DNA from: Pseudoalteromonas sp. FUC4
Lineage (GTDB): Bacteria > Pseudomonadota > Gammaproteobacteria > Enterobacterales > Alteromonadaceae
Length of the DNA stretch: 64,000 nucleotides
Assembly (NCBI RefSeq): GCF_008370255.1
Contig: NZ_SEUI01000003.1
Coordinates: 1 to 64,000, forward strand
Direction: 5' to 3'
Position 1 is the stretch's first letter; every line of letters starts with the position of its first letter. This document shows positions 1 to 8,208 of the stretch, one piece after another. The position numbers and the translations under genes are program-made. The notes under the pieces were generated by a model. The model worked only from the letters and a program-made list of their open reading frames with translations. It was not told the origin of the DNA and did not search any database.

Positions 1-129
1 GAGATGAGTTCTCACTAGACTTTTAAAGTCTCTGAAGGGCCGTTGAAGACTACAACGTTGATAGGCAAGATGTGGAAGTGGTGTGAGCCATTAAGCTAAC
101 TTGTACTAATTACCCGTGAGGCTTAACCA
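1..129 (+). rRNA. rrl: 23S ribosomal RNA, 3' end (partial)
   Basis: The window opens inside the last part of 23S rRNA. The sequence around 85-130 (AAGCTAACTTGTACTAATTA, then CCGTGAGGCTTAACC) is the conserved 3' terminus of gammaproteobacterial 23S rRNA. The 5' part lies outside the window. The exact mature end (about 128-130) is estimated from the conserved CTTAACC. Confidence 0.95.
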
Positions 130-272
130 TACAACGCCAAACGCGTTTTATGTGATAGTTTATACAGAAGTTAATATGACTAAAGTAGATATTTACTGAA
201 AGACTTAAAAAATATTATCAGATATTTTCCAAATTCAGTTAGTGCGTAGCGATACGAACTGACAACCTAATT

Positions 273-389
273 TGCTTGGTGACAATAGCGTTTTGGACCC
301 ACCTGACTCCATGCCGAACTCAGTAGTGAAACGAAACAGCGCCGATGATAGTGTAGCATTTGCTATGTGAAAGTAGGACATTACCAGGC
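273..389 (+). rRNA. rrf: 5S ribosomal RNA
   Basis: This is a 5S rRNA of about 117 nt, lying about 140 nt after the 23S end. It contains the conserved block CCATGCCGAACTCAGTAGTG (310-329). The 5' end GCTTGGT (274-280) pairs with the 3' end ACCAGGC (383-389), closing helix I. The spacer between 23S and 5S shows no tRNA. The ends may be off by a base or two. Confidence 0.95.
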
Positions 390-403
390 TTCAAATTGTA
401 AAG

Positions 404-432
404 AGCCCGATTCGAAAGAGTCGGGCTTTTTT
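404..432 (+). terminator. rRNA operon terminator
   Basis: The stem AGCCCGATTC / GAGTCGGGCT (404-413 and 418-427) closes a GAAA loop and is followed by a T-run (427-432). It lies directly after 5S and is a textbook intrinsic terminator. Confidence 0.93.
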
Positions 433-490
433 ACGTCTGCAGAAAAGTGAAATGTGCGCAATTAACACACACTTACACAACACACATCAC

Positions 491-520
491 GTAGGCCGGG
501 CGAGCGTAGCGACTCCCGAC
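491..520. repeat. REP-like imperfect palindrome
   Basis: GTAGGCCGGGCGAGCGTAGC followed by GACTCCCGAC folds as an imperfect hairpin (CGGG-GAG against CTCCCG). It resembles REP-type extragenic palindromes and is more GC-rich than its surroundings. Only one copy was noticed here, so repetitive status is inferred from type, not shown. Confidence 0.4.
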
Positions 521-631
521 GCTGAAATTACAACAAAACCCCTCAATATCTCAGTCGGCCAATAAAGTAGCATTTCACTGTGGCTCTCTACCGCTGTGGG
601 CACTACGACATTCTACTGCGTAGCGCACCGA

Positions 632-693
632 CTTCACATTGTAGAGAGCCCGACTAGAAATAATCGGGCTTTTTTACATCTGCAGAAAAGTGA
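632..693 (+). repeat. diverged second copy of the rRNA-operon terminator
   Basis: These 62 bases align without gaps to 389-450, with 55 of 62 identical. The copy includes a working terminator (AGCCCGA 647-653 / TCGGGCT 664-670 and a T-run) and the flanking CTGCAGAAAAGTGA. The 181 bp between the copies contain no recognisable gene. It looks like a remnant of a duplicated 5S/terminator unit or of recombination between rRNA operons. Confidence 0.8.
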
Positions 694-772
694 TTTAAGT
701 ATTCCTCTAATATTCCTCTAAGCGAAGCGCTTCTTGGCGAATAATTTGTATAAATCAGCAATAATATTTAGC

Positions 773-862
773 CAATTTAGAGAATTAAATATGATCCTAA
801 CTGCGTTAAAAATCTCAAATATGAAACAACTGAATAACGAATTTTTGCCCTTCTTTTATCGA
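773..862. repeat. dispersed degenerate intergenic repeat, copy A
   Basis: The stretch CAATTTAGAGAATTAAAT, then GCGTTAAAAAT, GAAACAACTGAATA and TTTTTGCC aligns in the same order and spacing with 44172-44259. Nothing else in 694-970 is recognisable. A 64-codon open frame across it (734-928) has a TTG start and no ribosome site, and is best regarded as chance coding within the repeat. Confidence 0.5.
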
Positions 863-970
863 CTCCGCTTAGTTATTGCTCTAATCTCAATTTATGATCT
901 GTTCCATTATCTCGTTTATAAAATGTGACAGAGCTCGTTTAGATAAAAATAGAATAATAAGGGTTTAATA

Positions 971-1765
971 ATGAGTGAAATTGATAATCATCCACATGGT
1001 ATTTTTTGTTGGTCAGAACTTTGTACGCACGATTGGAAAGACGGTAAGGCGTTTTATACATCATTATTTGATTGGGGACATGACGATCAACCTATTGAAG
1101 AGAACATATACTACACCATGCTACAAAAGCAAGGTGAGGATATCGCTGCAATGTACGAAATGCCTAAAGAGCAAATTAGTTCAGGGATCCCAAGTCATTG
1201 GCTGGCTTACATTGCCGTCGATAATGTTGATGATTGTGCGCTAAAAGCTAAAGAACTAGGTGCTGAAGTTATCGCCGGTCCTCATGATGTTATGAATGCA
1301 GGTCGCATGCTTATGCTAAAAGATCCAGTAGGCGCCACTGTTGCACTATGGCAAGGCAATGAGCATAAAGGTTGTAAGCACTTAGGTGAATTAAATACGC
1401 CTTATTGGCATGAGTTAGCAACCAGAAATAGTAAAGTAAGTAGAGACTTTTACTGTGCTTTACTAGGCTGGGAAAGTGAAATAAAGCCAATGGAAGGTAT
1501 GAACTACACTTTATTTTTAGTCGATGGACAACCAATTGCCGGTATGCTTGAAATGACAAATGAATGGCCTGCTGATACCCCTGCTCATTGGATGATTTAT
1601 TTTGCAGTAGAGAGTTGCGATGTAATTGTTAGTAAAGCCGCTAGCTTAGGTGGACAAGTATGTGTTCCTGCAACAGATATCCCCGATGTTGGTCGTTTTA
1701 GTGTTATATGCGACCCTCAAGGTGCTGTATTTTCGGTGATCGAATCTGTTATGGATGACGTTTAA
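971..1765 (+). CDS. VOC family protein with two glyoxalase-like domains
   Basis: A 264-residue cytoplasmic protein made of two consecutive vicinal-oxygen-chelate modules, residues about 10-125 and 137-262. Each shows the VOC pattern of an N-terminal strand with a metal-ligand position (FCWSEL, YWHELA), a DP(V/Q)GA stretch (KDPVGATVALWQ, CDPQGAVFSVIE) and VDNVDDCALKA / VESCDVIVSKA segments. Related proteins are annotated as glyoxalase/bleomycin-resistance/dioxygenase superfamily members, and the substrate cannot be read from sequence. The ATG is preceded by AAGGG about 9 bases upstream. It stands alone after the rRNA operon. Confidence 0.85.
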   Translation: MSEIDNHPHGIFCWSELCTHDWKDGKAFYTSLFDWGHDDQPIEENIYYTMLQKQGEDIAAMYEMPKEQISSGIPSHWLAYIAVDNVDDCALKAKELGAEVIAGPHDVMNAGRMLMLKDPVGATVALWQGNEHKGCKHLGELNTPYWHELATRNSKVSRDFYCALLGWESEIKPMEGMNYTLFLVDGQPIAGMLEMTNEWPADTPAHWMIYFAVESCDVIVSKAASLGGQVCVPATDIPDVGRFSVICDPQGAVFSVIESVMDDV

Positions 1766-1809
1766 ACACAGTTACATTAGCTTTAGCGTTAATTTGCTCG
1801 CTAGTTTGA

Positions 1810-1815
1810 TATAAT
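1810..1815 (+). promoter_or_regulatory. -10 element of the cti operon promoter
   Basis: A perfect TATAAT lies 39 bases ahead of the next start codon, in a GATATAATACTCG context. The -35 match (TTAATT, 15 bp upstream) is weak. Confidence 0.45.
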
Positions 1816-1853
1816 ACTCGTCAATTAAATCGTCAGAAAGTGCAGAGAACGCA

Positions 1854-2216
1854 ATGGAATTTGAACAAGATAGCAATTTAACCCTCCCTTTATTTCTATT
1901 AGATGAATCATTAAGTAATAGAGACTTAGAGCAGCCTGATTTTGAAATATCAATTGGACTCGATGATGAATTACTTGCTCAAATTTGCCAGAATCCAAGT
2001 GAAGATAGCAGTGTCGCTATTACTGTTAGCGGTTATGAGTTGCTTATAACTAATTCTTTGTACCTAGCTATATTAGATCAAGAGCACGATGCGCAGATAA
2101 CATTAACGCATGGTCCTCTTTTAAGTATTGTTTTGAATACTGAAGGTCAGAATACATTCGTTTCTCCTCAAATGGATATGATGCCCACCTTTGATTTAGG
2201 TGACGAGGACGAATGA
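1854..2216 (+). CDS. small acidic protein of unknown function, upstream partner of cti
   Basis: I do not recognise this 120-residue protein. It has no signal peptide or membrane segment and is strongly acidic, ending DLGDEDE. The central part (SVAITVSGYELLITNSLYLA) reads like beta strands. Its stop codon overlaps the start of the cis/trans isomerase gene (ATGA), so the two are translationally coupled and probably co-transcribed from the TATAAT just upstream. That coupling suggests a role linked to the isomerase, for example in regulation or folding, but this is inference only. The ribosome site (CAGAGAA) is weak. Confidence 0.7.
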   Translation: MEFEQDSNLTLPLFLLDESLSNRDLEQPDFEISIGLDDELLAQICQNPSEDSSVAITVSGYELLITNSLYLAILDQEHDAQITLTHGPLLSIVLNTEGQNTFVSPQMDMMPTFDLGDEDE

Positions 2217-4546
2217 AAAAAATAATAATAAGTATATTTGTATTAATTATTCTTAGTGGTTGTGCTTACTTAGGTAATGCACATTACGATGATTTATTTG
2301 GACCAGAGCAAGCGCAAGAGCGTATTGTTCCACATTCTACCCTTGCTGGTGCTGATTTTTTACAAAACGTAAAACCAGTACTCGATACCCGCTGCGTCGT
2401 TTGCCATGGTTGTTACGACGCACCATGCCAACTCAAGCTCTCGTCCCCTGAAGGTATTGACCGAGGTTTGAGTAAAGAGCTTGTTTACGATGGAACTCGT
2501 TTATTGGCAACGACCCCAAGCCGTTTATTATTTGATGCAACTAATACTCAGCAATGGCGAGAGAAAAACTTTACGCCAGTGCTAAATGAGCGCGTGCAAA
2601 GTGAAGAAGCTAACTTAGCGGGCAGTGTGCTATTTAATAGCCTGGTGCTAAAGCAAAGCCATGAATTGCCAGTAAATGAAGTGTTAGGTGATGAGTTTGA
2701 TTTTTCGTTAGCGCGTTCGCAAACCTGTGCAACAATGGGGGAGTTTGACCGATTGGCAAGTGATCAACCTCATGGCGGCATGCCCTATGGTTTACCTGGT
2801 GTTTCGCGTGAAGAGTTTAATCACCTACAGAACTGGCTTAAAGGTGGCGGTAAAATGTCACATATTCAACCACCAAGTAAATATGATCAGAATAAAATAG
2901 CGGGCTGGGAAGCATTTTTAAATCAAGATAGCTTAAAGTATCAGTTATCAGCACGTTATATTTATGAGCATTGGTTTTTAGCACATATTTATTTTACTTC
3001 AGAAAACCCACAAAGCTTTTTTAAACTAGTTCGCTCAAGTACGCCTCCTGGTGAGGAAATAAAGTTAATTAACACGCGCCGCCCATACGATGACCCTAAA
3101 GTTAGCCGTGTTTATTATCGTTTTATGCAAGAGCGTACAACCATACTTTCTAAAACACATTTACCTCTTGAGCTTAATGAAGCTAAATTACTGCGTTTAT
3201 ATGAGCAGTTTATTGCGCCAGATTATACGGTTACGAAAATGCCTAGTTATGAGGCTAAGGCAGCATCTAATCCTTTTAAAACTTTCGAAGTTATTCCAAT
3301 TAATTCTAAGTATCAATTCATGCTTGATGAGGCAGAGTTAATTATTATGGGCTTTATAAAAGGGCCTGTTTGTCGTGGTCAGATTGCTTTGAATGTTATA
3401 AACGATCACTTTTGGGTGGCGTTTGCTGATCCTGATAAGGTTGCGACCCCTGCTGTAGGGGAAATGCTAATGCAACATGAAGAAGCGCTAGAACTTCCTG
3501 CCGCAGAGGAAAGTAACGCGTTACCTATTTCTAGCTGGGTTAAATATTCAGTTCGTGAGAAAAAATATTTACAGGCAAAAGTTGAGCTTGCTAACGAAAT
3601 GTTTAAAGGTGGTGAGCACCTCACAACTGACTTACTTTGGAAAGGTGATGGGCATAATAAAAATGCGGCACTAACTATTTTCCGCCATTTTGATAGTGCA
3701 ACTGTAGTTAAAGGTTTTATTGGTCAAGAGCCTAAAACTACCTGGATATTAGATTATGCTTTGTTTGAGCGTATTCACTATTTGCTTGTAGCAGGCTTTG
3801 ATGTGTACGGAAATATAGGCCATCAATTAGTGACACGCCTGTATATGGACTTTTTACGTTTAGAGGGTGAGCAAAACTTTTTAGCATTGTTACCTGAGGC
3901 TAAACGTAATCAAATCAAAAAGCAGTGGTATCGTAATTCACCACCAGATTTATCTAAGTTCTTTAAAAATAACCGAGAATTTAGTCAGCCAAGTGGTATT
4001 AGCTATAAAACTGATGATCCACAGCATGAGCTATATACCTTGATGAAAGAAGCCTTAGCGCCAGTTTTAAGTGAAAAATACAACTACACTGAAGTGCCAA
4101 AGCCGTTAAATGTAGTAAGTAACATGCCAGCAAAAGCGGTAAACTTGTTACCTCAGCTTTCTTTTGTACTTGTAAAGCAAGAAGATAATAGCCATAAGGG
4201 CTACACTATTATTCATCATAATGCGCACTACAATATATCTAGTTTATTAAACGAAGATGGCCAACGTGCTTATGATGAAGATACCGCGACTATTGTTCCT
4301 GGGTTTATCGGAGATTATCCAGCAGCTATTTGGTATTTAAATAACGAGCAGCAAGTAAATGCTTTTGCCGAGCAATTGCCTATGATGCAAATAGAAGCTG
4401 ATTATGGTGCACTGAAATCTAAGTTCGGCATTCGACGTACTCATCCACAGTTTTGGCAATATAGCGATATATTGCACGATACAGCTAAAAAGTATCGTGG
4501 GATAGAATATGGAATGTTCGATTATAATCGATTAGAGAATCGCTAA
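2213..4546 (+). CDS. cti: fatty acid cis/trans isomerase (CTI), periplasmic lipoprotein-type cytochrome
   Basis: 777 residues, the usual size for CTI. The enzyme converts cis unsaturated phospholipid acyl chains to trans, stiffening the membrane under solvent or heat stress. It is a periplasmic haem protein: the c-type haem motif CVVCH is at residues 61-65, followed by a family-typical HGCYDAPCQLKL. The N-terminus is a hydrophobic signal ending in the lipobox LSGC (14-17), whereas Pseudomonas Cti is usually described with an ordinary signal peptide, so membrane anchoring here is inferred. The start overlaps the preceding small gene (ATGA), with GAGGACGA as ribosome site. A strong terminator follows, so this is the last gene of a two-gene unit. 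Confidence 0.92.
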   Translation: MKKIIISIFVLIILSGCAYLGNAHYDDLFGPEQAQERIVPHSTLAGADFLQNVKPVLDTRCVVCHGCYDAPCQLKLSSPEGIDRGLSKELVYDGTRLLATTPSRLLFDATNTQQWREKNFTPVLNERVQSEEANLAGSVLFNSLVLKQSHELPVNEVLGDEFDFSLARSQTCATMGEFDRLASDQPHGGMPYGLPGVSREEFNHLQNWLKGGGKMSHIQPPSKYDQNKIAGWEAFLNQDSLKYQLSARYIYEHWFLAHIYFTSENPQSFFKLVRSSTPPGEEIKLINTRRPYDDPKVSRVYYRFMQERTTILSKTHLPLELNEAKLLRLYEQFIAPDYTVTKMPSYEAKAASNPFKTFEVIPINSKYQFMLDEAELIIMGFIKGPVCRGQIALNVINDHFWVAFADPDKVATPAVGEMLMQHEEALELPAAEESNALPISSWVKYSVREKKYLQAKVELANEMFKGGEHLTTDLLWKGDGHNKNAALTIFRHFDSATVVKGFIGQEPKTTWILDYALFERIHYLLVAGFDVYGNIGHQLVTRLYMDFLRLEGEQNFLALLPEAKRNQIKKQWYRNSPPDLSKFFKNNREFSQPSGISYKTDDPQHELYTLMKEALAPVLSEKYNYTEVPKPLNVVSNMPAKAVNLLPQLSFVLVKQEDNSHKGYTIIHHNAHYNISSLLNEDGQRAYDEDTATIVPGFIGDYPAAIWYLNNEQQVNAFAEQLPMMQIEADYGALKSKFGIRRTHPQFWQYSDILHDTAKKYRGIEYGMFDYNRLENR

Positions 4547-4564
4547 TATAATTTTACGACTATG

Positions 4565-4589
4565 GCCCAGCTTGATGCTGGGCTTTTTT
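4565..4589 (+). terminator. terminator after cti
   Basis: GCCCAGC (4565-4571), loop TTGAT, GCTGGGC (4577-4583) and then a T-run. It separates cti from the histidine kinase gene. Confidence 0.93.
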
Positions 4590-4678
4590 ATTGGGTATTA
4601 ATAATTCGCTTAATTATTTTGACTGATTCTTCGTTTTAAAAAATTAGTCTACACTTATATAAAAAAACTGGTTTATAC

Positions 4679-6406
4679 ATGTTCAATATTATTAAAAGCG
4701 TGAGAACACGTTACCGATGGGCGCTAATTGCAATAGCGCTATTAATAAGTGGCTCTGCTTTATTAATGCAGCATAGTTTTTCTGTTCAAAAGTTTGATGC
4801 AAAAATTATTAACATCGCTGGTAGCCAGCGTATGCTCTCACAAAAAATTGCTTGGCACAGTAACGCTATGCTTAACATCAGTAATTACTCGCCAGCTCAT
4901 TCTGAGTTACTTGAGCAGTCCCTAAATACATTTAAAAATTCCCATCAAATATTATTAACTAAAAACTCTGATGACGAATACATTTACTTAAATCCAGCGT
5001 TAGTAGACTTATATTTTGGTGAAACGATTGGGCTAGATAAAGCGGTATTTGACTATATAGAACAAACAGAGCGGCTTTTGTATCAGCAAGGAGAGATAAA
5101 CTACTCAGTATTTTCTATTAAGCATGTTGAAACGTTATTAACAAAGCTTGATAAGGCAGTGAGCTTGTTTGAATCTCAAGCAGTTAAAAAAGTAAATTGG
5201 GTCGCCAACCTAGAGATACTATGCTGGTTATTGGCAATGACATTATTACTTGTTGAGTTAAGATTTGTTTTTATGCCAATGGAAAAAGAGGTTTCAGACA
5301 CGCTTTTAGAGCTAAAAAAACAAAAAGATTTTGTTCATCAAACAAGCCAAAATAAAGAACATTTTATTGCCAGAGCTAGTCACGAATTTAGAACACCTTT
5401 GCAGGGACTAATTACGTCTATTGAAGAACTAGAGGTTTCTGGTAAACAGCAAAGCGTTAAAACCCAAGCTAACTATTGCGCGCTTAGGTTAATAGCCATA
5501 TTAGATGAATTACAAGACTTGCAGGCTTTAAGTGCAGGTAAATGGGTACCGCATTTAAATGATGAAAACCTTCTAGAGTCGTGTAATAAAGTAGTAATAG
5601 CTTACAAGCATGCGTGTAAGCAAAAAGGCCTAAAACTAGTTAGTTGTTTAGATGAATCGTTAAATTGTGTATGTAAATTGGATCATCAACGTTTGCAGCA
5701 CACACTTACAGAGTTAATTAGTAACGCTATTAAGTTTACACAAAAAGGTGAAATTACTGTTTCAGCTAAGCTTTTAAATGAAGAGTTTCATTTAACGGTG
5801 AGTGACACTGGCAGTGGCTTTTCAAAGAAGATTACCAGTCTTGAATTTGACTCATTTAAACAAACCAATCACTTTCAAGGGTTAAGAACAGGCCTAACCC
5901 GGGTTCAATATGTTGTAAAAGCACTGCATGGTGAAATTACTTTTACAAATAATAAAACTCATGGTGCTTTGGTGTCTTTGTGTTTACCAGTAACAATAAG
6001 TAAAGCCCTCCCAACACCTCTTAAAGTAAACGACAAGCTAACGTGTTTAGTCGTTGAAGATAATCCATTAAACACCATGTTATTAACCCGCATACTTAGC
6101 TTATTAGGTTTAAGCTATGATTGCGCTGAAAACGGCAAAGTCGCGTGTGATATGGTGAGTGAAAATCAGTACGATATTGTTTTTATGGACTTAAATATGC
6201 CAGTAATGGATGGGTTTGAGGCGATTAAAAAAATACGTTCCGTTCTTAATAAAATAATGCCAATTATTGTTATAACAGCAAATACTTCACAAAATGATAT
6301 AGAGCGAGCTTATAAATACGGGGCTAACCTTCATATGCATAAACCAATAAGTCAGCAAGCAATTAAAGACGCATTAAATAGTATTAGCGTTGCTAGGGCG
6401 TGTTGA
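4679..6406 (+). CDS. hybrid sensor histidine kinase with PilJ-type N-terminal domain
   Basis: 575 residues. TM1 is about 13-30 and TM2 about 175-198. Between them lies a sensor with IAGSQRMLSQKI, the hallmark of the PilJ/NarX-like type IV pili methyl-accepting N-terminal domain. A HisKA domain follows (ASHEFRTPLQ, phosphoacceptor His 235), then an HATPase domain (ELISNAIKF as N-box, SDTGSGF as G1) and a receiver domain (VVEDNPLNT, FMDLNMP with phospho-Asp 504, ITANTS, K in HKPIS). There is no HPt domain and no output regulator beside it, so phosphate must pass to a distant partner. The last codons (reading A-R-A-C) and the TGA stop lie in the left end of the inverted-repeat element at 6393, so the original C-terminus was probably different. 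Confidence 0.9.
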   Translation: MFNIIKSVRTRYRWALIAIALLISGSALLMQHSFSVQKFDAKIINIAGSQRMLSQKIAWHSNAMLNISNYSPAHSELLEQSLNTFKNSHQILLTKNSDDEYIYLNPALVDLYFGETIGLDKAVFDYIEQTERLLYQQGEINYSVFSIKHVETLLTKLDKAVSLFESQAVKKVNWVANLEILCWLLAMTLLLVELRFVFMPMEKEVSDTLLELKKQKDFVHQTSQNKEHFIARASHEFRTPLQGLITSIEELEVSGKQQSVKTQANYCALRLIAILDELQDLQALSAGKWVPHLNDENLLESCNKVVIAYKHACKQKGLKLVSCLDESLNCVCKLDHQRLQHTLTELISNAIKFTQKGEITVSAKLLNEEFHLTVSDTGSGFSKKITSLEFDSFKQTNHFQGLRTGLTRVQYVVKALHGEITFTNNKTHGALVSLCLPVTISKALPTPLKVNDKLTCLVVEDNPLNTMLLTRILSLLGLSYDCAENGKVACDMVSENQYDIVFMDLNMPVMDGFEAIKKIRSVLNKIMPIIVITANTSQNDIERAYKYGANLHMHKPISQQAIKDALNSISVARAC

Positions 6407-6662
6407 TCTTTGGTAGTTGAATTTGCAGCAGTATGTTTGGTTTTTAGGCAAGGCAGAGCCTATGTAGTGTGGTTATTCCCCATAAATAGGCGATAACGCA
6501 GTATAAATACCAAACATGCGCTGCCCATCGGGTTCTTTCTAGGGACGATTAACTCTTTGTTACTCGGTTTTGACTTAGCCCACTAGGTTACAAACCTCGC
6601 GCCGCGATTTAATCGCCCCTAGATTGAACAAATTTCAATCCACAAAGATCAACACGCCCTAG
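6393..6662. mobile_element. MITE-like element with perfect 20-bp terminal inverted repeats
   Basis: The ends CTAGGGCGTGTTGATCTTTG (6393-6412) and its exact reverse complement (6643-6662) bracket 270 bp without any coding potential. Internal complementary arms give further hairpins: GCAGC..ATGTTTGGT (6425-6441) with ACCAAACAT..GCTGC (6509-6524), and CTAGGGACGATTAA (6539-6552) with TTTAATCGCCCCTAG (6608-6622). The outermost CTAG could be a 4-bp target duplication, as made by some IS5-group elements, or part of the repeat. No transposase is encoded, so it would be non-autonomous. It fills the whole gap between the kinase and the following gene. Confidence 0.8.
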
Positions 6663-6751
6663 TGAAATAAATTAATTTTGCAGGTAACAAGCTTGCTAAG
6701 CACTTTTAATATACGTTAACTTGCTGTTTTAAGGTTTATTAGGAAAAGTTA

Positions 6752-8161
6752 GTGCAGTCAATTACGCTTGAGCAATTTAATGGTTACTTACAAGGACAAG
6801 GTAAAAGTCGTTACGACATATGCAACCTAGATTGGCAAGTTAATCTAGGAGAACATTGGCTACTTCTAGGTGCTAATGGAGCCGGTAAATCTGCACTGAC
6901 AGCTGCGTTAGTTGGTGAAGCTAAGTGCGAAAGTGGTAAGCGTATAAGTAGTATTAATAAGCTTATGCTCGTGTCTTCAGATTCACATAAACAGTTACTA
7001 GCTCAAGAATTAGAGCATGAAAAGCACACCCTCGTTAAAGACCTTATTTTTACAGGGCATAGTAATAATGATGAATTATTAGCGCAGCTAATAGAATTAT
7101 TTAAATTTAGCTCATTACTAAATAGGCATTTTAGAGACCTTTCAACGGGTGAAACTCGTAAACTCCTACTTATAAAAGCACTCAGCTCCCATAGTGAGTT
7201 AGCCGTGCTTGACGAGCCTTTTGATGGGCTCGACGTACAATCTTGCCAGCAGCTTAATAAAATACTTATAGAGCTTAGCCACACGATTACTTTTGTTTTT
7301 GTGCTAAACCGCCTAGACGAAATCCCTTCATTCATTACTCACTATGGCTATGTAAACCAAGGTTGCTTGTTACATACTTTGGCAAAGCCAGACAGTGAGC
7401 AATTGAGTGATTTACTAAAACTACTTCATTTAGAACATACTTCATTGGATGTGCCATCTCCTGATACCGAGCAAGAGCAAAAGGCATTCACCGGTAATAC
7501 CTTAGTTAAATTGAGTAATGCTAAAGTTAGTTACAGTGATGTAAGCATATTCAAAAATCTCAATTGGACTATAAAAAAGCATCAGCATTGGCAGCTTAGT
7601 GGAGCGAACGGTTCAGGCAAAACATGCTTATTAAATTTAATAACAGGTGATAACCCACAGTGTTATAACAATGACATTGAAGTGTTCGGTTTTAAACGTG
7701 GCACAGGGGAGAGTATTTGGGATATAAAACAGCATATTGGTTTTATATCTAACGCGCTACATATGGATTACCGCGTAAGTATATCGGCTTTAAATACTGT
7801 TGTTTCAGGATTTTACGACAGCATAGGTTTATATCAAAAACCGAGCGACGCACAAATTAATATTGCTAAGCAGTGGCTGGCATTTATTGGTTTAAGTGAT
7901 AAACAAAATACCTCATTCACCCAGCTATCGTACGGCGATCAGCGTATGTTATTAATTGTGCGGGCTATGGTAAAACATCCAACGTTACTTATTTTAGATG
8001 AACCTTGCTTGGGCTTAGATGAAGCAAACAGGCAACGTGTACTGCTACTAATAGAGAAAATTTGTGCTGCCAATACAAGTACTGTGATTTATGTAAATCA
8101 TCATGCGGCAGACAAAATTAAAGGAATAGAGAATTACTTAAAAATGGAAGACTTTCATTAA
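6752..8161 (+). CDS. ModF-like tandem ABC ATPase (no membrane domain)
   Basis: 469 residues with two complete nucleotide-binding domains and no transmembrane segment. Domain 1 has Walker A GANGAGKSA (about 44), signature LSTGETRK and Walker B LAVLDEPFDGLD. Domain 2 has GANGSGKTC (about 287), LSYGDQRM and LLILDEPCLGLD. The architecture and length fit ModF (formerly PhrA), a soluble paralogue of molybdate-transporter ATPases whose function is poorly defined. No modABC or other permease genes are nearby. The start is GTG with AGGA 8 bases upstream. It lies directly after the MITE-like element, so its promoter must be in the 90 bp between them or inside the element. Confidence 0.83.
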   Translation: MQSITLEQFNGYLQGQGKSRYDICNLDWQVNLGEHWLLLGANGAGKSALTAALVGEAKCESGKRISSINKLMLVSSDSHKQLLAQELEHEKHTLVKDLIFTGHSNNDELLAQLIELFKFSSLLNRHFRDLSTGETRKLLLIKALSSHSELAVLDEPFDGLDVQSCQQLNKILIELSHTITFVFVLNRLDEIPSFITHYGYVNQGCLLHTLAKPDSEQLSDLLKLLHLEHTSLDVPSPDTEQEQKAFTGNTLVKLSNAKVSYSDVSIFKNLNWTIKKHQHWQLSGANGSGKTCLLNLITGDNPQCYNNDIEVFGFKRGTGESIWDIKQHIGFISNALHMDYRVSISALNTVVSGFYDSIGLYQKPSDAQINIAKQWLAFIGLSDKQNTSFTQLSYGDQRMLLIVRAMVKHPTLLILDEPCLGLDEANRQRVLLLIEKICAANTSTVIYVNHHAADKIKGIENYLKMEDFH

Positions 8162-8174
8162 AAACTCACAGAAA

Positions 8175-8207
8175 GGTTGAGCGAGAATTCACTCAACCCA
8201 TTTTTAT
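8175..8207. terminator. terminator between convergent genes
   Basis: GGTTGAG (8175-8181) pairs with CTCAACC (8192-8198) and is followed on the plus strand by ATTTTTATTTT. It serves the ATPase gene and possibly the minus-strand gene ending at 8209. Confidence 0.75.
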
Positions 8208-8208
8208 T

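Noticed and set aside
545-631. Possible decayed 5S gene ahead of the second terminator
   Set aside because: Only a short GTAGCATTT match to 5S could be seen, too little to call a pseudogene.
734-928. 64-codon open frame starting with TTG downstream of the rRNA operon
   Set aside because: No ribosome site, TTG start, and it coincides with the degenerate repeat that recurs at 44172.
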